A stretch of DNA of 5,903 nt from positions 1-5,903 of the forward strand of contig JAJYCH010000335.1 in NCBI GenBank assembly GCA_021778575.1, read 5' to 3'. The notes under the pieces were generated by a model. It was not told the DNA's origin and searched no databases. It was given only the letters and a program-made list of their open reading frames with translations. Shown here piece by piece: positions 1 to 5,903 of this stretch (position 1 is its first letter; every line of letters starts with the position of its first letter). The DNA comes from Planctomycetota bacterium. Its GTDB lineage: Bacteria; Planctomycetota; Planctomycetia; Isosphaerales; Isosphaeraceae. A program made the position numbers and the translations under genes.

Positions 1-12
1 CCGACGCTTCGT

Positions 13-126
13 TCAGCGGGAAACTTCCGGCGACAGCGCGGCCGTGGGCTCGGCCACCGGAGCCGTCGCGGCGGCCTGGGAGTTCAGCTTGATCGGCTGA
101 CCGTTCGGGGTCAGGACCAGCCGGAC
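13..126 (-). other. In-frame coding-like extension beyond the stop of the secreted-protein gene
   Basis: Reading on from the TGA at 127-129 in the same minus-strand frame gives 37 sense codons before the next stop, TGA at 13-15. About 33 of the 37 end in G or C, the same codon signature as the gene upstream. The peptide begins VRLVLTPNGQPIKLNS, which reads as a natural continuation of a beta-strand-rich domain, and ends in an Ala/Pro-rich tail. The other open frame, a GTG overlapping the stop as GTGA, has much poorer third-position bias. Inference: the true or ancestral protein may be 735 residues, cut short by a single CGA-to-TGA change, by a sequencing error, or rescued by readthrough. It could also be chance in a high-GC sequence. 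Confidence 0.5.
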
Positions 127-2220
127 TCACCCTGACGAGTCGAGCGGCGAGATCTTCGTCAGGTCGAAGCCGGGAATCTCCACCGACGTCAGCGGGAGCT
201 TGATCGGCACCTGAGTCAGCTTGTTCTTGAAGCCGAGCAAGGCGATGTTCGCCTGGAACGGCCCCATCGTCGTGGGCTCGGTCTCGTCGTCAAAGATCGT
301 CTGAACCTTGCTGTTGGTGCTGTGGACGAAGTCCTCGACCTTGACGTCGAGCTCGGTCGGCGGCTTGGTGCCGTCGCCGGCCACCTTGTACGACAGGATG
401 AACTCGGCGCTCGGGACCAGGAACCGCAGGACCCGGGCCTTGGCACCGAGAATCCCACCGTTCTCGGCTCCGGGAGGGGCCGGGACATCGAGCTGGAAGT
501 CGAGGACCATGATGACCAGGAACCCCCGGGCGTCGGTCCCGAACTCCGGCGCCGTGGGAGGCCGCTTGAGCCGGAGCGCCGTGACCTTGGGGTTGTTGGC
601 GGCCCGGGCTTCCTCGATGACCTTGAGGAAGTTGGCGAAATCGACGTTCTTGCCGATCGTGATCCCGTCCTTTGGCGAAGCGCCGGGCTCGACGGCCTTG
701 GTGGCGATCATCACGTTGGTGACGTCGCGGATCTCGGCGTTCTGCAATAGCCCCGCCACCGCGTTCGACAGCGCCGATCCCAGGTGAACGTCGGCCGAGA
801 CCCCGCTCGACGGCGTGGCCAGGCTTGAAGGCTTCGGAGCGTCGGCTCCCATCGGCTCGGGAACCGTGACATGGCCCACCTTGCCCGAGACCAGGGCATT
901 GGTCGGGCGCGACCGGAGCGACAGGTCGGTGATCCGGAAGTCCTTGATGGCCGCCGTGTTGTTACCGATCAAGACCTTGCGGAGCTTGGCGTTCTGCTCG
1001 GCCTCGGCCACGGGAATTCGCGCGGCCGATTCCTCATTGGCTCCCTGAACCACTCCCGAGGCAATTTTGGGGATGGCCTGGTCGTGGACCTTCTGGGTCA
1101 GCTTCTCGCGATTCAGTCCGATGACCGCCAGAACCGCTCGACCCAACCCCTTGCCTTCGATCGGGAGAGCGTTGAACGCCGCCGAGACGCTATGGGCATA
1201 GGACGGGTAAAGCGACAGGCCGGTCGACGGCCGGATGATCGCGGTGATCGTCAGGTTGGGCTGATCAAACGAGGCCGCCGTGAAGTAATAGAGCTTGGCG
1301 AGCTTCTGACCACGCCGATCCGACTGAAGCTGCTGCTGGAAGTCGGTGATGGGCGTGACCGTCGAGGCAAGCTGGCTGTTCGAGAAGGCGATCCCTTCGT
1401 CGCTCGGAACCAGGGCAAAACCGGTCTTCGGCCCGGCGGTGACTTCCGAGACATAGCCGTCGCGATAGATCGGTCCCGAGACCACCACGTTGTTCGACAG
1501 GAACGGCGTGACCGACGCGACATCGGCCGAGACGTCGAAGTTGGGCAGGTCATAGAGCGAGTCAACCGCCGCCTGTAGCTCGGTCGAGAGCGGCCAGGCG
1601 AGCGACTGGTTAGTCTTCTTGAGCGACCCCAGAACCCGGTTCAGAGTCTTGAGAGCGACCCGTCGAGCCTGGACGGTCTTCGCGGCTTCGTAAGCGGCCA
1701 GGGCGGTCCCGAGGTCGTCGTCGACAAACCGTTTCCATTGCAGGGCGTGCTCGGTCGAGCCCGGCGAGTCGCCCCGGTGGTTCTCAACGAAGTCGATCAA
1801 CCGACGCTCGGCCCAGGCAAGCTTGACCCGAGGGGCCAGCCACTCACCAAGAGCGGTCTGGACCTTGATCGACGGAGCCCAGGCGACTCCCGCCAGGGCG
1901 GTGTCCATCCGGTGAATCCGGCCGAGCGAGAGCAGTCGTTCGCGGTCGGTCTTGACCGTCGAATACTGGTCCAGTTCCGCCTTCAAGGCGTCGAAGAAGG
2001 CCCGCCAGCCGGGAGCCTCGACCGGAACCGTGGCTCCGGCCTGGTCCCAGGGCTCGGTCACGTCGGCGATCGCCTGAGTCACCGCGTAGTAGCTCGCGGG
2101 AGCCTTGGCGGCATTGGGAGGGGGCGGCGGTCCATCCGCCAAGAGGGAGGACGTCACTCCCATTCCGATCCCGATCGCCCCGATGGCGAGTACCCGTTGC
2201 AGTCCGATCCGGCGTCTCAT
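127..2220 (-). CDS. Exported protein of unknown function (697 aa)
   Basis: I do not recognise this family. The N-terminus is a clear Sec signal: MRRR at residues 1-4, a hydrophobic stretch at about 10-27 and a likely cleavage site after Ala28 (SSLLA/DG), followed by a five-proline run at 31-35. Residues about 40-215 look mainly helical, rich in Ala, Leu, Lys and Glu. From about 220 to the end the pattern changes to alternating hydrophobic/polar stretches typical of beta structure, for example around 240-260, 315-340 and 570-690. No transmembrane segment follows the signal, and there is no catalytic motif or lipobox. The mature protein has no Cys. The start is supported by GGGAGG four bases upstream of the ATG. 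The gene is transcribed divergently from the lipoprotein/TPR pair. Its stop at 127-129 is suspicious because the same frame stays coding-like to position 16. A planctomycete-restricted periplasmic or surface protein is the best guess. Confidence 0.85.
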   Translation of the reverse strand: MRRRIGLQRVLAIGAIGIGMGVTSSLLADGPPPPPNAAKAPASYYAVTQAIADVTEPWDQAGATVPVEAPGWRAFFDALKAELDQYSTVKTDRERLLSLGRIHRMDTALAGVAWAPSIKVQTALGEWLAPRVKLAWAERRLIDFVENHRGDSPGSTEHALQWKRFVDDDLGTALAAYEAAKTVQARRVALKTLNRVLGSLKKTNQSLAWPLSTELQAAVDSLYDLPNFDVSADVASVTPFLSNNVVVSGPIYRDGYVSEVTAGPKTGFALVPSDEGIAFSNSQLASTVTPITDFQQQLQSDRRGQKLAKLYYFTAASFDQPNLTITAIIRPSTGLSLYPSYAHSVSAAFNALPIEGKGLGRAVLAVIGLNREKLTQKVHDQAIPKIASGVVQGANEESAARIPVAEAEQNAKLRKVLIGNNTAAIKDFRITDLSLRSRPTNALVSGKVGHVTVPEPMGADAPKPSSLATPSSGVSADVHLGSALSNAVAGLLQNAEIRDVTNVMIATKAVEPGASPKDGITIGKNVDFANFLKVIEEARAANNPKVTALRLKRPPTAPEFGTDARGFLVIMVLDFQLDVPAPPGAENGGILGAKARVLRFLVPSAEFILSYKVAGDGTKPPTELDVKVEDFVHSTNSKVQTIFDDETEPTTMGPFQANIALLGFKNKLTQVPIKLPLTSVEIPGFDLTKISPLDSSG

Positions 2221-2224
2221 GCAT

Positions 2225-2230
2225 CCTCCC
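2225..2230 (-). promoter_or_regulatory. Ribosome binding site of the exported-protein gene
   Basis: GGGAGG on the minus strand lies four bases before the ATG at 2220-2218. A second ATG at 2224-2222 is out of frame and even closer to this site, so the motif supports the 697-residue frame, although the spacing is on the short side. Confidence 0.6.
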
Positions 2231-2380
2231 AGTTGTCGCTAACCGATCTCTCAGGGCACGCCTCGCGCTTACCCCAAGACCATCGCGTGATTGGCCGCCG
2301 GGCATGACCGGAAATCGCGATCCGATCGCCCGGCGTGTTCGATTGTTCCAAGAATTCGGAAAACCCCTGCGCGAGACTGA

Positions 2381-2392
2381 CGGTTGCAACCG
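2381..2392. repeat. Perfect 12-bp palindrome, possible operator
   Basis: CGGTTGCAACCG is identical to its own reverse complement; the flanking bases do not extend the symmetry. It lies about 30-40 bp downstream of the start site implied by the minus-strand promoter candidate at 2428-2456, a position where a dimeric repressor could block transcription. The operator role is inference only. A palindrome this long can arise by chance in a few kilobases, though only with low probability. Confidence 0.35.
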
Positions 2393-2427
2393 CGATCACC
2401 CCGCGCCGCCTGGTTGGCGGACCTGTC

Positions 2428-2456
2428 ATTGTTCCAGGACCAGGGCCCGGCGTCAA
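2428..2456 (-). promoter_or_regulatory. Candidate sigma-70-like promoter for the exported-protein gene
   Basis: On the minus strand TTGACG (2456-2451, five of six matches to TTGACA) is followed after exactly 17 bases by AACAAT (2433-2428, four of six matches to TATAAT, including the A at position 2 and the T at position 6). Transcription would start near 2421, giving a leader of about 200 nt. Planctomycete promoters are poorly defined, so this is only a motif-level suggestion. Confidence 0.3.
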
Positions 2457-2557
2457 AGTCTCGCACGGCTCGTGCCAATATCGCAAACCGCAAGGTCGAG
2501 CGCATCGAACCTTTTCCCGATTCGCCGCGTTTTCTGAAAAGGAAGACCAGCCGATCC

Positions 2558-2587
2558 AGGACAAATCGTCCCGCGAATGGTTACAAT
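2558..2587 (+). promoter_or_regulatory. Candidate sigma-70-like promoter for the lipoprotein-TPR operon
   Basis: AGGACA (2558-2563, four of six matches to TTGACA) is followed after 18 bases by TACAAT (2582-2587, five of six matches to TATAAT). The predicted start near 2594 gives a leader of about 80 nt before the ATG at 2676. It is the best match on the plus strand of this intergenic region, but the -35 element is weak. Confidence 0.3.
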
Positions 2588-2598
2588 CGGACTTCCGA

Positions 2599-2615
2599 GG
2601 AGCCCGATCGGCTCC
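2599..2615 (+). other. Small hairpin in the probable 5' leader
   Basis: GGAGCC at 2599-2604 and GGCTCC at 2610-2615 can pair perfectly around the five-base loop CGATC. No T-tract follows, so it is not a terminator. If the promoter candidate just upstream is right, the hairpin sits almost at the 5' end of the transcript, where it could stabilise the mRNA. It may also be chance in GC-rich DNA. Confidence 0.3.
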
Positions 2616-2623
2616 GATCTTAT

Positions 2624-2645
2624 CCCATCCCATCCCCATCGATGG
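2624..2645. repeat. CCCAT tandem run ending in a 10-bp palindrome
   Basis: CCCAT, CCCAT and CCCCAT follow one another at 2624-2639, and the last unit runs into the perfect palindrome CCATCGATGG at 2636-2645. The element lies 18-40 bp upstream of the lipoprotein ribosome site. Its role, if any, is unknown; a pyrimidine-rich leader segment or a short protein-binding site are the simplest ideas. Confidence 0.3.
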
Positions 2646-2663
2646 ATTTCGTCCGCTCTCCCT

Positions 2664-2668
2664 GGAGG
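2664..2668 (+). promoter_or_regulatory. Ribosome binding site that fixes the lipoprotein start
   Basis: GGAGG lies seven bases before the ATG at 2676. The same frame is open from an earlier ATG at 2577, but that one has no such motif and would add 33 residues ahead of a well-formed lipoprotein signal, so 2676 is the start. Confidence 0.8.
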
Positions 2669-2675
2669 AGACCCG

Positions 2676-4553
2676 ATGCACGTTTCTTCTTCCCGAGCAA
2701 GACTTCGCGTCTTGCTGATATTCCTGGTAGCCGGTTACCCGCTGGCCGGCTGCAATCCCCCGGTCTCAACCACGGCCGTCGCTCCCGCTGCCCCGTCGAA
2801 GTTCAGCGAAGGCCAGAGACCGGCGAAGATCGCGGCGTCCAAGGTGAAGTCGAAACTCGTCGACGACCGCCTGGCGGGACTGGACAACGTGGTCGTCAAG
2901 CCGCCGCCTCCCCAGGACCCCAGCCCGTTCCGTTTTACCGATATCGCCGAGCAGGCCGGGATCGACTTCCGTCATTTCTCGGGAATGACCCCCGACAAGC
3001 ATTTCCCGACGGCCAACGGGTCGGGCGTCGCGTTCTTTGATTACGACAACGACGGCAAGCTCGATGTCTACTTCGCCACCGCGACGCTGTTCCCGGTCGG
3101 CTCGGTGAAAAAGGGGCCGAACAAGCTCTACAGGAACCTCGGCGACGGCAAGTTTCAGGACGTGACCGGGCCATCGGGCCTGGGCTACCAGGGGTTCTGT
3201 CACGGGATCGTCGTCGGCGACGTCGATAACGACGGCGATCAGGACGTCTTCCTCTGCAACTATGGTCCCAACGTCCTGTACCGGAACAACGGCGACGGCA
3301 CGTTCCAGGATGTCAGCCACGCCGCCAAGCTCGACGTGCCCGGCTGGTCGTCGGGCGGCGCGTTCCTCGACATGGACGACGACGGCGATCTCGACCTGTA
3401 CGTCGCCAATTACGGGATCTGGAACTTCCCCGAGGACAGTCTCCGGTTCTGCGGCGACACCGAGAAAGGGATTCGCTTCTATTGCAACCCGAAGTCGGTC
3501 AAGACGACCAAGCACTTCTTCTACCGGAACAACGGCGACGGCACGTTTACCGACGTCTACGACCAGTTTCTGGTCGATACCGCCGGAACGAAGATTCCCG
3601 GGCGGACCGACGGCCACGGGTTCGCCGCCGTGATCGCCGACCTCAACGGCGACGGCAAGGTCGATATCCGGGTCACCAACGACATGAACCCCGCCTTCCT
3701 GTACCTCAACAAAAGGGGCGGACTGTTCGAGGACGCGACCGAGACCTCCGGCCAGGCGTTCGACAACACCGGCAACGCCCAGTCCGGCATGGGGGTCGAC
3801 GCCGAGGACATCGACGGCGACGGCGACCTCGACCTGATCGCGTCGAACTTCGCCTTTGAATACAATACCCTTCACCTCAACCTCGGCCAGGGAGCCTTCG
3901 CCGACGTCACGCCGATGGTCGGCCTGGGCGCCGACACGATGCCTTACGTCGGCTGGGGGATCGGTCTGGTCGACTTCAACAACGATGGCTGGCCCGACTG
4001 CTTCGTCGCCAACGGGCACGTCGACGACAACCGCCAGCTCGCCGGCCAGAGTACCGAGTACGCCGAGCCCGCCCTGCTCCACGTGAATGTCCCGAACCCC
4101 TCGGGCAAGGGGCGAACCTTCAGGCTGGCCACTCGCGACGTCGGGCCGTACTTCGCCACCAAGCACGTCGCCCGGGGCGCCGCGTTCGGCGATTTCGACA
4201 ACGACGGTGACATGGATATCGTCATCAACCACAAGGACGGAGCCCCCGCCCTGCTCCGGAACGACACGCCGACCGACAACCACTGGATTCGCCTGGAACT
4301 GGTCGGGACCAAGAGCAACCGCGACGCCGTGGGGGCCCGGGTGACCATCGAACTCCACGACGGGCGGACCATCCACCGCCAGCGCAAAGGGGGGTGCAGC
4401 GTCCTCTCGGCCAACGATCCGCGTCTGACCATCGGCGTCGGCCCGCACCCCGAGATCAAGAAGCTCACCATCGACTGGCCCTCGGGCGCCAGGACCGTCC
4501 GCGAGCAAGTCGCGACCAACCAGGCGCTCAAGATCGTCGAGGGAACTCCCTGA
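2676..4553 (+). CDS. CRTAC1-type FG-GAP/VCBS repeat lipoprotein with ASPIC/UnbV domain
   Basis: The protein has 625 residues. A basic N-terminus, a hydrophobic stretch (about 10-24) and the lipobox LAGC, with Cys26 to be lipidated, show export and membrane anchoring. A Pro/Ala/Lys-rich linker leads to the family's opening motif (FTDIAEQAGIDFRHF, from about 88). Seven Asp-rich calcium loops follow, starting at residues 122, 182, 232, 322, 378, 433 and 506 (for example DYDNDGKLD and DFDNDGDMD), several trailed by LYRNxGDGxFxDV motifs. Seven copies fit a seven-bladed, integrin-alpha-like beta-propeller. The ASPIC/UnbV domain covers about 536-622, with NDPRL at 580 and WPSG at 601. The long gap between loops 3 and 4 carries Cys259 and Cys270, a possible disulfide. 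Known for the family: such proteins are extracytoplasmic and probably bind Ca2+ and partner proteins; no enzymatic reaction is established. The start was chosen by GGAGG and the lipobox. The TPR gene follows after 67 bp. Confidence 0.93.
   Translation: MHVSSSRARLRVLLIFLVAGYPLAGCNPPVSTTAVAPAAPSKFSEGQRPAKIAASKVKSKLVDDRLAGLDNVVVKPPPPQDPSPFRFTDIAEQAGIDFRHFSGMTPDKHFPTANGSGVAFFDYDNDGKLDVYFATATLFPVGSVKKGPNKLYRNLGDGKFQDVTGPSGLGYQGFCHGIVVGDVDNDGDQDVFLCNYGPNVLYRNNGDGTFQDVSHAAKLDVPGWSSGGAFLDMDDDGDLDLYVANYGIWNFPEDSLRFCGDTEKGIRFYCNPKSVKTTKHFFYRNNGDGTFTDVYDQFLVDTAGTKIPGRTDGHGFAAVIADLNGDGKVDIRVTNDMNPAFLYLNKRGGLFEDATETSGQAFDNTGNAQSGMGVDAEDIDGDGDLDLIASNFAFEYNTLHLNLGQGAFADVTPMVGLGADTMPYVGWGIGLVDFNNDGWPDCFVANGHVDDNRQLAGQSTEYAEPALLHVNVPNPSGKGRTFRLATRDVGPYFATKHVARGAAFGDFDNDGDMDIVINHKDGAPALLRNDTPTDNHWIRLELVGTKSNRDAVGARVTIELHDGRTIHRQRKGGCSVLSANDPRLTIGVGPHPEIKKLTIDWPSGARTVREQVATNQALKIVEGTP
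3279..3304 (+). repeat. 26-bp intragenic direct repeat, copy 1
   Basis: This stretch encodes YRNNGDGTF after the second calcium loop. It is identical base for base to 3522-3547, in the same reading frame and 243 bp away (81 codons). Identity at synonymous positions goes beyond what the repeated protein motif requires. Confidence 0.75.
3522..3547 (+). repeat. 26-bp intragenic direct repeat, copy 2
   Basis: This is the second exact copy of the stretch at 3279-3304, again coding YRNNGDGTF, this time ahead of the fourth calcium loop. Recombination between the copies would delete or duplicate exactly 81 codons in frame, changing the number of propeller blades without breaking the gene. Confidence 0.75.
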
Positions 4554-4620
4554 TCGCGGGCTCCTGGCAACCCCTCCGTCCGACCAATTTCCCAGGATTT
4601 GACAGGTCCGAGAGACGATC

Positions 4621-5835
4621 ATGAGCAAGCTGGAAACGTCCCCGACTCGACCTCGCGTTTACCTGGCCAGTCTTGGTCTGCTGATGGTCCTGGTCGTCCT
4701 GGTCGTCGTGGTCATGATCTTCCTGCGTCCCGATCCGGAAGTGCTCTCGCAACGGGCTCGCGACGCGTTCATGCTCCAGCACTTCGACCAGGCCGAGGCC
4801 GACCTCGCACAGGTCCTCCAGCAGCGGAAGCCCACACCGTACGACTCGATGCTCCAGGCCCAGCTCTGGATGATGAAGGGGCGGAACGACGAGGCTCGCC
4901 AGGCTCTGACCCAGATCCCCGACGACCACCCGATGGCCCCCCAGGCGCGGCTTCAGGCCGGTCAACTGGAACTCCGCCAGAACCGCTACGGCGCGGCCGA
5001 GACCTATTTTCTGCAAGCGCTGAAGCTTGACCCGAAGCTGGAACGGGCCCGCCGCGAGCTGATTTACATCTACGGGATGCAGCTCCGTCGGGCCGAGCTG
5101 AGCGCCTGCTTCCGGGCTCTCTCGGAGGTCGCCCCGCTGACCTACTCCGAGGTCTTCCTCTGGTGCCTCAGTCGCGGCGTGACCTGGGAAGCCGCCGAGA
5201 TCGTCGAGACCCTGAAAAAATGTCTTGAGGCCGACCCGAATGACCGCTGGGCCCGGCTCGGGATGGCCGAAGGTCTCCGCGAGCTGTCCCGGTTCGACGA
5301 GGCCGAAGCCGCGCTTGCCCCCTTGCCCGACTCCGACCCGGTGGCCCGTGCGTCGCGAGTCCGGATCGCGCTCGACCGGGGCGACCCGCAGACGGCCGAT
5401 CGACTGCTCGAAACCGGTCCGGCCGACGACGTCGACCTCGCGCTGCTCCGGGGCCGGTTCGCGCTCGCCCGAGGCGACGGACCCGAGGCCGTCCGCCAGT
5501 TCCGGATCGCCTACAAGCTCGCGCCGACCCTCCGGGAGGCGGTCCTCGGACTCGGCCAGGCGCTCAAGAACACCGGCGACCTGGCCGCCGCCGCTCCCTT
5601 GACCGAGCAGGCCCGCAAACACGAACGGCTCGGCTCGCTGGTCCAGAAAGCCGCCGTCGACAAGCACCGCGACGATCCGATCCTGATGCGCGATCTCGGC
5701 GCCGCCTGCGCCGATCTCGGCCGCCTGCCCGAGGCCCGAGCCTGGTACAACCTGGCCGTCACCCGCGACCCACTGGATACCGAGGCCCAGGAAGGATTGG
5801 GACGGGTCAAGCAACTCATGAAAGCAAAACCATGA
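4621..5835 (+). CDS. Membrane-anchored TPR-repeat protein (404 aa)
   Basis: The N-terminus has K3, R10 and R12, then one very hydrophobic Val/Leu-rich segment at residues 13-35 with no cleavage site. This predicts a type II anchor with the rest of the protein outside the cytoplasm. The remainder is helical and built of TPR-like units of about 34 residues, roughly 43-70, 75-100, 107-138, 205-234, 238-266, 272-301, 305-332 and 353-383. The clearest are 107-138 (NRYGAAETYFLQALKLDP) and 353-383 (LGRLPEARAWYNLAVTRDP). Residues 140-200 are more diverged. TPR arrays mediate protein binding; no catalytic motif is seen. The start has only a weak ribosome site (GAGAG at 4610-4614, six bases upstream), so translation may depend partly on coupling with the lipoprotein gene 67 bp upstream. 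The probable shared operon suggests it scaffolds or binds that lipoprotein or its partners at the envelope; this is inference. Confidence 0.9.
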   Translation: MSKLETSPTRPRVYLASLGLLMVLVVLVVVVMIFLRPDPEVLSQRARDAFMLQHFDQAEADLAQVLQQRKPTPYDSMLQAQLWMMKGRNDEARQALTQIPDDHPMAPQARLQAGQLELRQNRYGAAETYFLQALKLDPKLERARRELIYIYGMQLRRAELSACFRALSEVAPLTYSEVFLWCLSRGVTWEAAEIVETLKKCLEADPNDRWARLGMAEGLRELSRFDEAEAALAPLPDSDPVARASRVRIALDRGDPQTADRLLETGPADDVDLALLRGRFALARGDGPEAVRQFRIAYKLAPTLREAVLGLGQALKNTGDLAAAAPLTEQARKHERLGSLVQKAAVDKHRDDPILMRDLGAACADLGRLPEARAWYNLAVTRDPLDTEAQEGLGRVKQLMKAKP

Positions 5836-5903
5836 CTCGTGCAGTTATCTCCGAATTTCTCATCGGCTTGAGAGCATTTGAGAATGTAGGGTAAGGCTTG
5901 GCC
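5836..5903. other. Non-coding tail, less GC-rich
   Basis: GC content falls to about half here, against clearly higher values in the genes. A weak hairpin (TCTCA 5858-5862 with TGAGA 5869-5873) is present but no T-tract follows, so I do not call a terminator. An ATG overlapping the TPR stop opens only 20 codons and is not supported as a gene. Confidence 0.5.

Larger units (their letters stand above)
2221..2675. other. Divergent intergenic region, 455 bp
   Basis: This stretch separates the start codons of two divergently transcribed genes. Open frames cross it on both strands, but their products are rich in Arg, Pro and Ser without domain character, and none has a convincing ribosome site, so I call no gene here. 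It holds weak promoter candidates for both directions, a 12-bp palindrome, a 6-bp-stem hairpin and a CCCAT-rich run, each listed separately. No riboswitch, tRNA or recognisable small RNA was seen. Confidence 0.7.

Noticed and set aside
1..131. GTG start overlapping the stop of the exported-protein gene (GTGA), open to the window edge
   Set aside because: Its codons have poor GC third-position bias, while the frame continuing the upstream gene has a strong one; the Gly/Arg-rich product looks like a frame shadow.
2217..2681. 154-codon minus-strand frame across the divergent intergenic region
   Set aside because: It has mixed codon bias and no recognisable domain or ribosome site, and it would overlap the start regions of both flanking genes.
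4562..4597. Inverted repeat TCCTGG/CCAGGA between the lipoprotein and TPR genes
   Set aside because: A six-base stem with a 24-base loop and no T-tract is too weak for a terminator.
4599..4604. Perfect TTGACA before the TPR gene
   Set aside because: At 16-18 bp spacing the -10 position falls on the start codon and shows no match to TATAAT, so an internal promoter is not supported.
2766..4628. 620-codon open frame antisense to the lipoprotein gene
   Set aside because: It mirrors the repeated Asp codons of the calcium loops as Val-rich repeats, lacks a ribosome site and domain character, and is the frame expected to stay open opposite a GC3-biased gene.
4690..4707. Two tandem 9-bp units (CTGGTCGTC) in the TPR gene
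   Set aside because: They simply encode the Leu/Val-rich membrane anchor; two units are too few to claim slippage or phase variation.
4528..5814. 428-codon open frame antisense to the TPR gene
   Set aside because: It is opposite a gene with clear TPR repeats, has low-complexity Gly/Leu/Val/Glu composition, and is explained by codon bias of the sense strand.
5832..5894. 20-codon frame starting at ATGA over the TPR stop
   Set aside because: It is very short, in DNA that loses the coding composition, with no domain; overlapping ATGA is common by chance.

Overview
The window looks like chromosomal DNA of a high-GC planctomycete, most likely of the Isosphaeraceae type (Singulisphaera/Isosphaera/Paludisphaera relatives). 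This is an inference from three things: strongly GC-biased third codon positions, a secreted protein of no recognised family, and a CRTAC1-type FG-GAP/VCBS lipoprotein followed by a TPR protein, a combination familiar from planctomycete genomes. No RNA gene, CRISPR array, insertion sequence, integrase or other mobile-element feature is visible.

Layout: (1) 1-126 lies downstream of the first gene on the minus strand. It keeps the codon signature of that gene's frame past its stop codon, as far as another in-frame TGA at 13-15. (2) 127-2220, minus strand, encodes a 697-residue exported protein of unknown function. (3) 2221-2675 is a 455-bp divergent intergenic region with weak promoter candidates facing both ways, a perfect 12-bp palindrome, a short hairpin and a CCCAT-rich run. 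(4) 2676-4553, plus strand, encodes a 625-residue lipoprotein with seven calcium-loop (FG-GAP/VCBS) repeats and a C-terminal ASPIC/UnbV domain. (5) 4621-5835, plus strand, encodes a 404-residue protein with one N-terminal membrane anchor and TPR-like repeats. (6) 5836-5903 is a less GC-rich tail with no supported gene.

The two plus-strand genes are 67 bp apart with no convincing terminator between them, so they probably form an operon. All three products are predicted to leave the cytoplasm or face outward from the inner membrane: one is exported, one is lipid-anchored and one is membrane-anchored. A shared envelope role, with a lipid-anchored Ca-binding beta-propeller beside a TPR scaffold, is reasonable, but no substrate or pathway can be read from the sequence. 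The oddest point is the apparent premature stop at 127-129. Nothing here amounts to clear proof of a new biological system.
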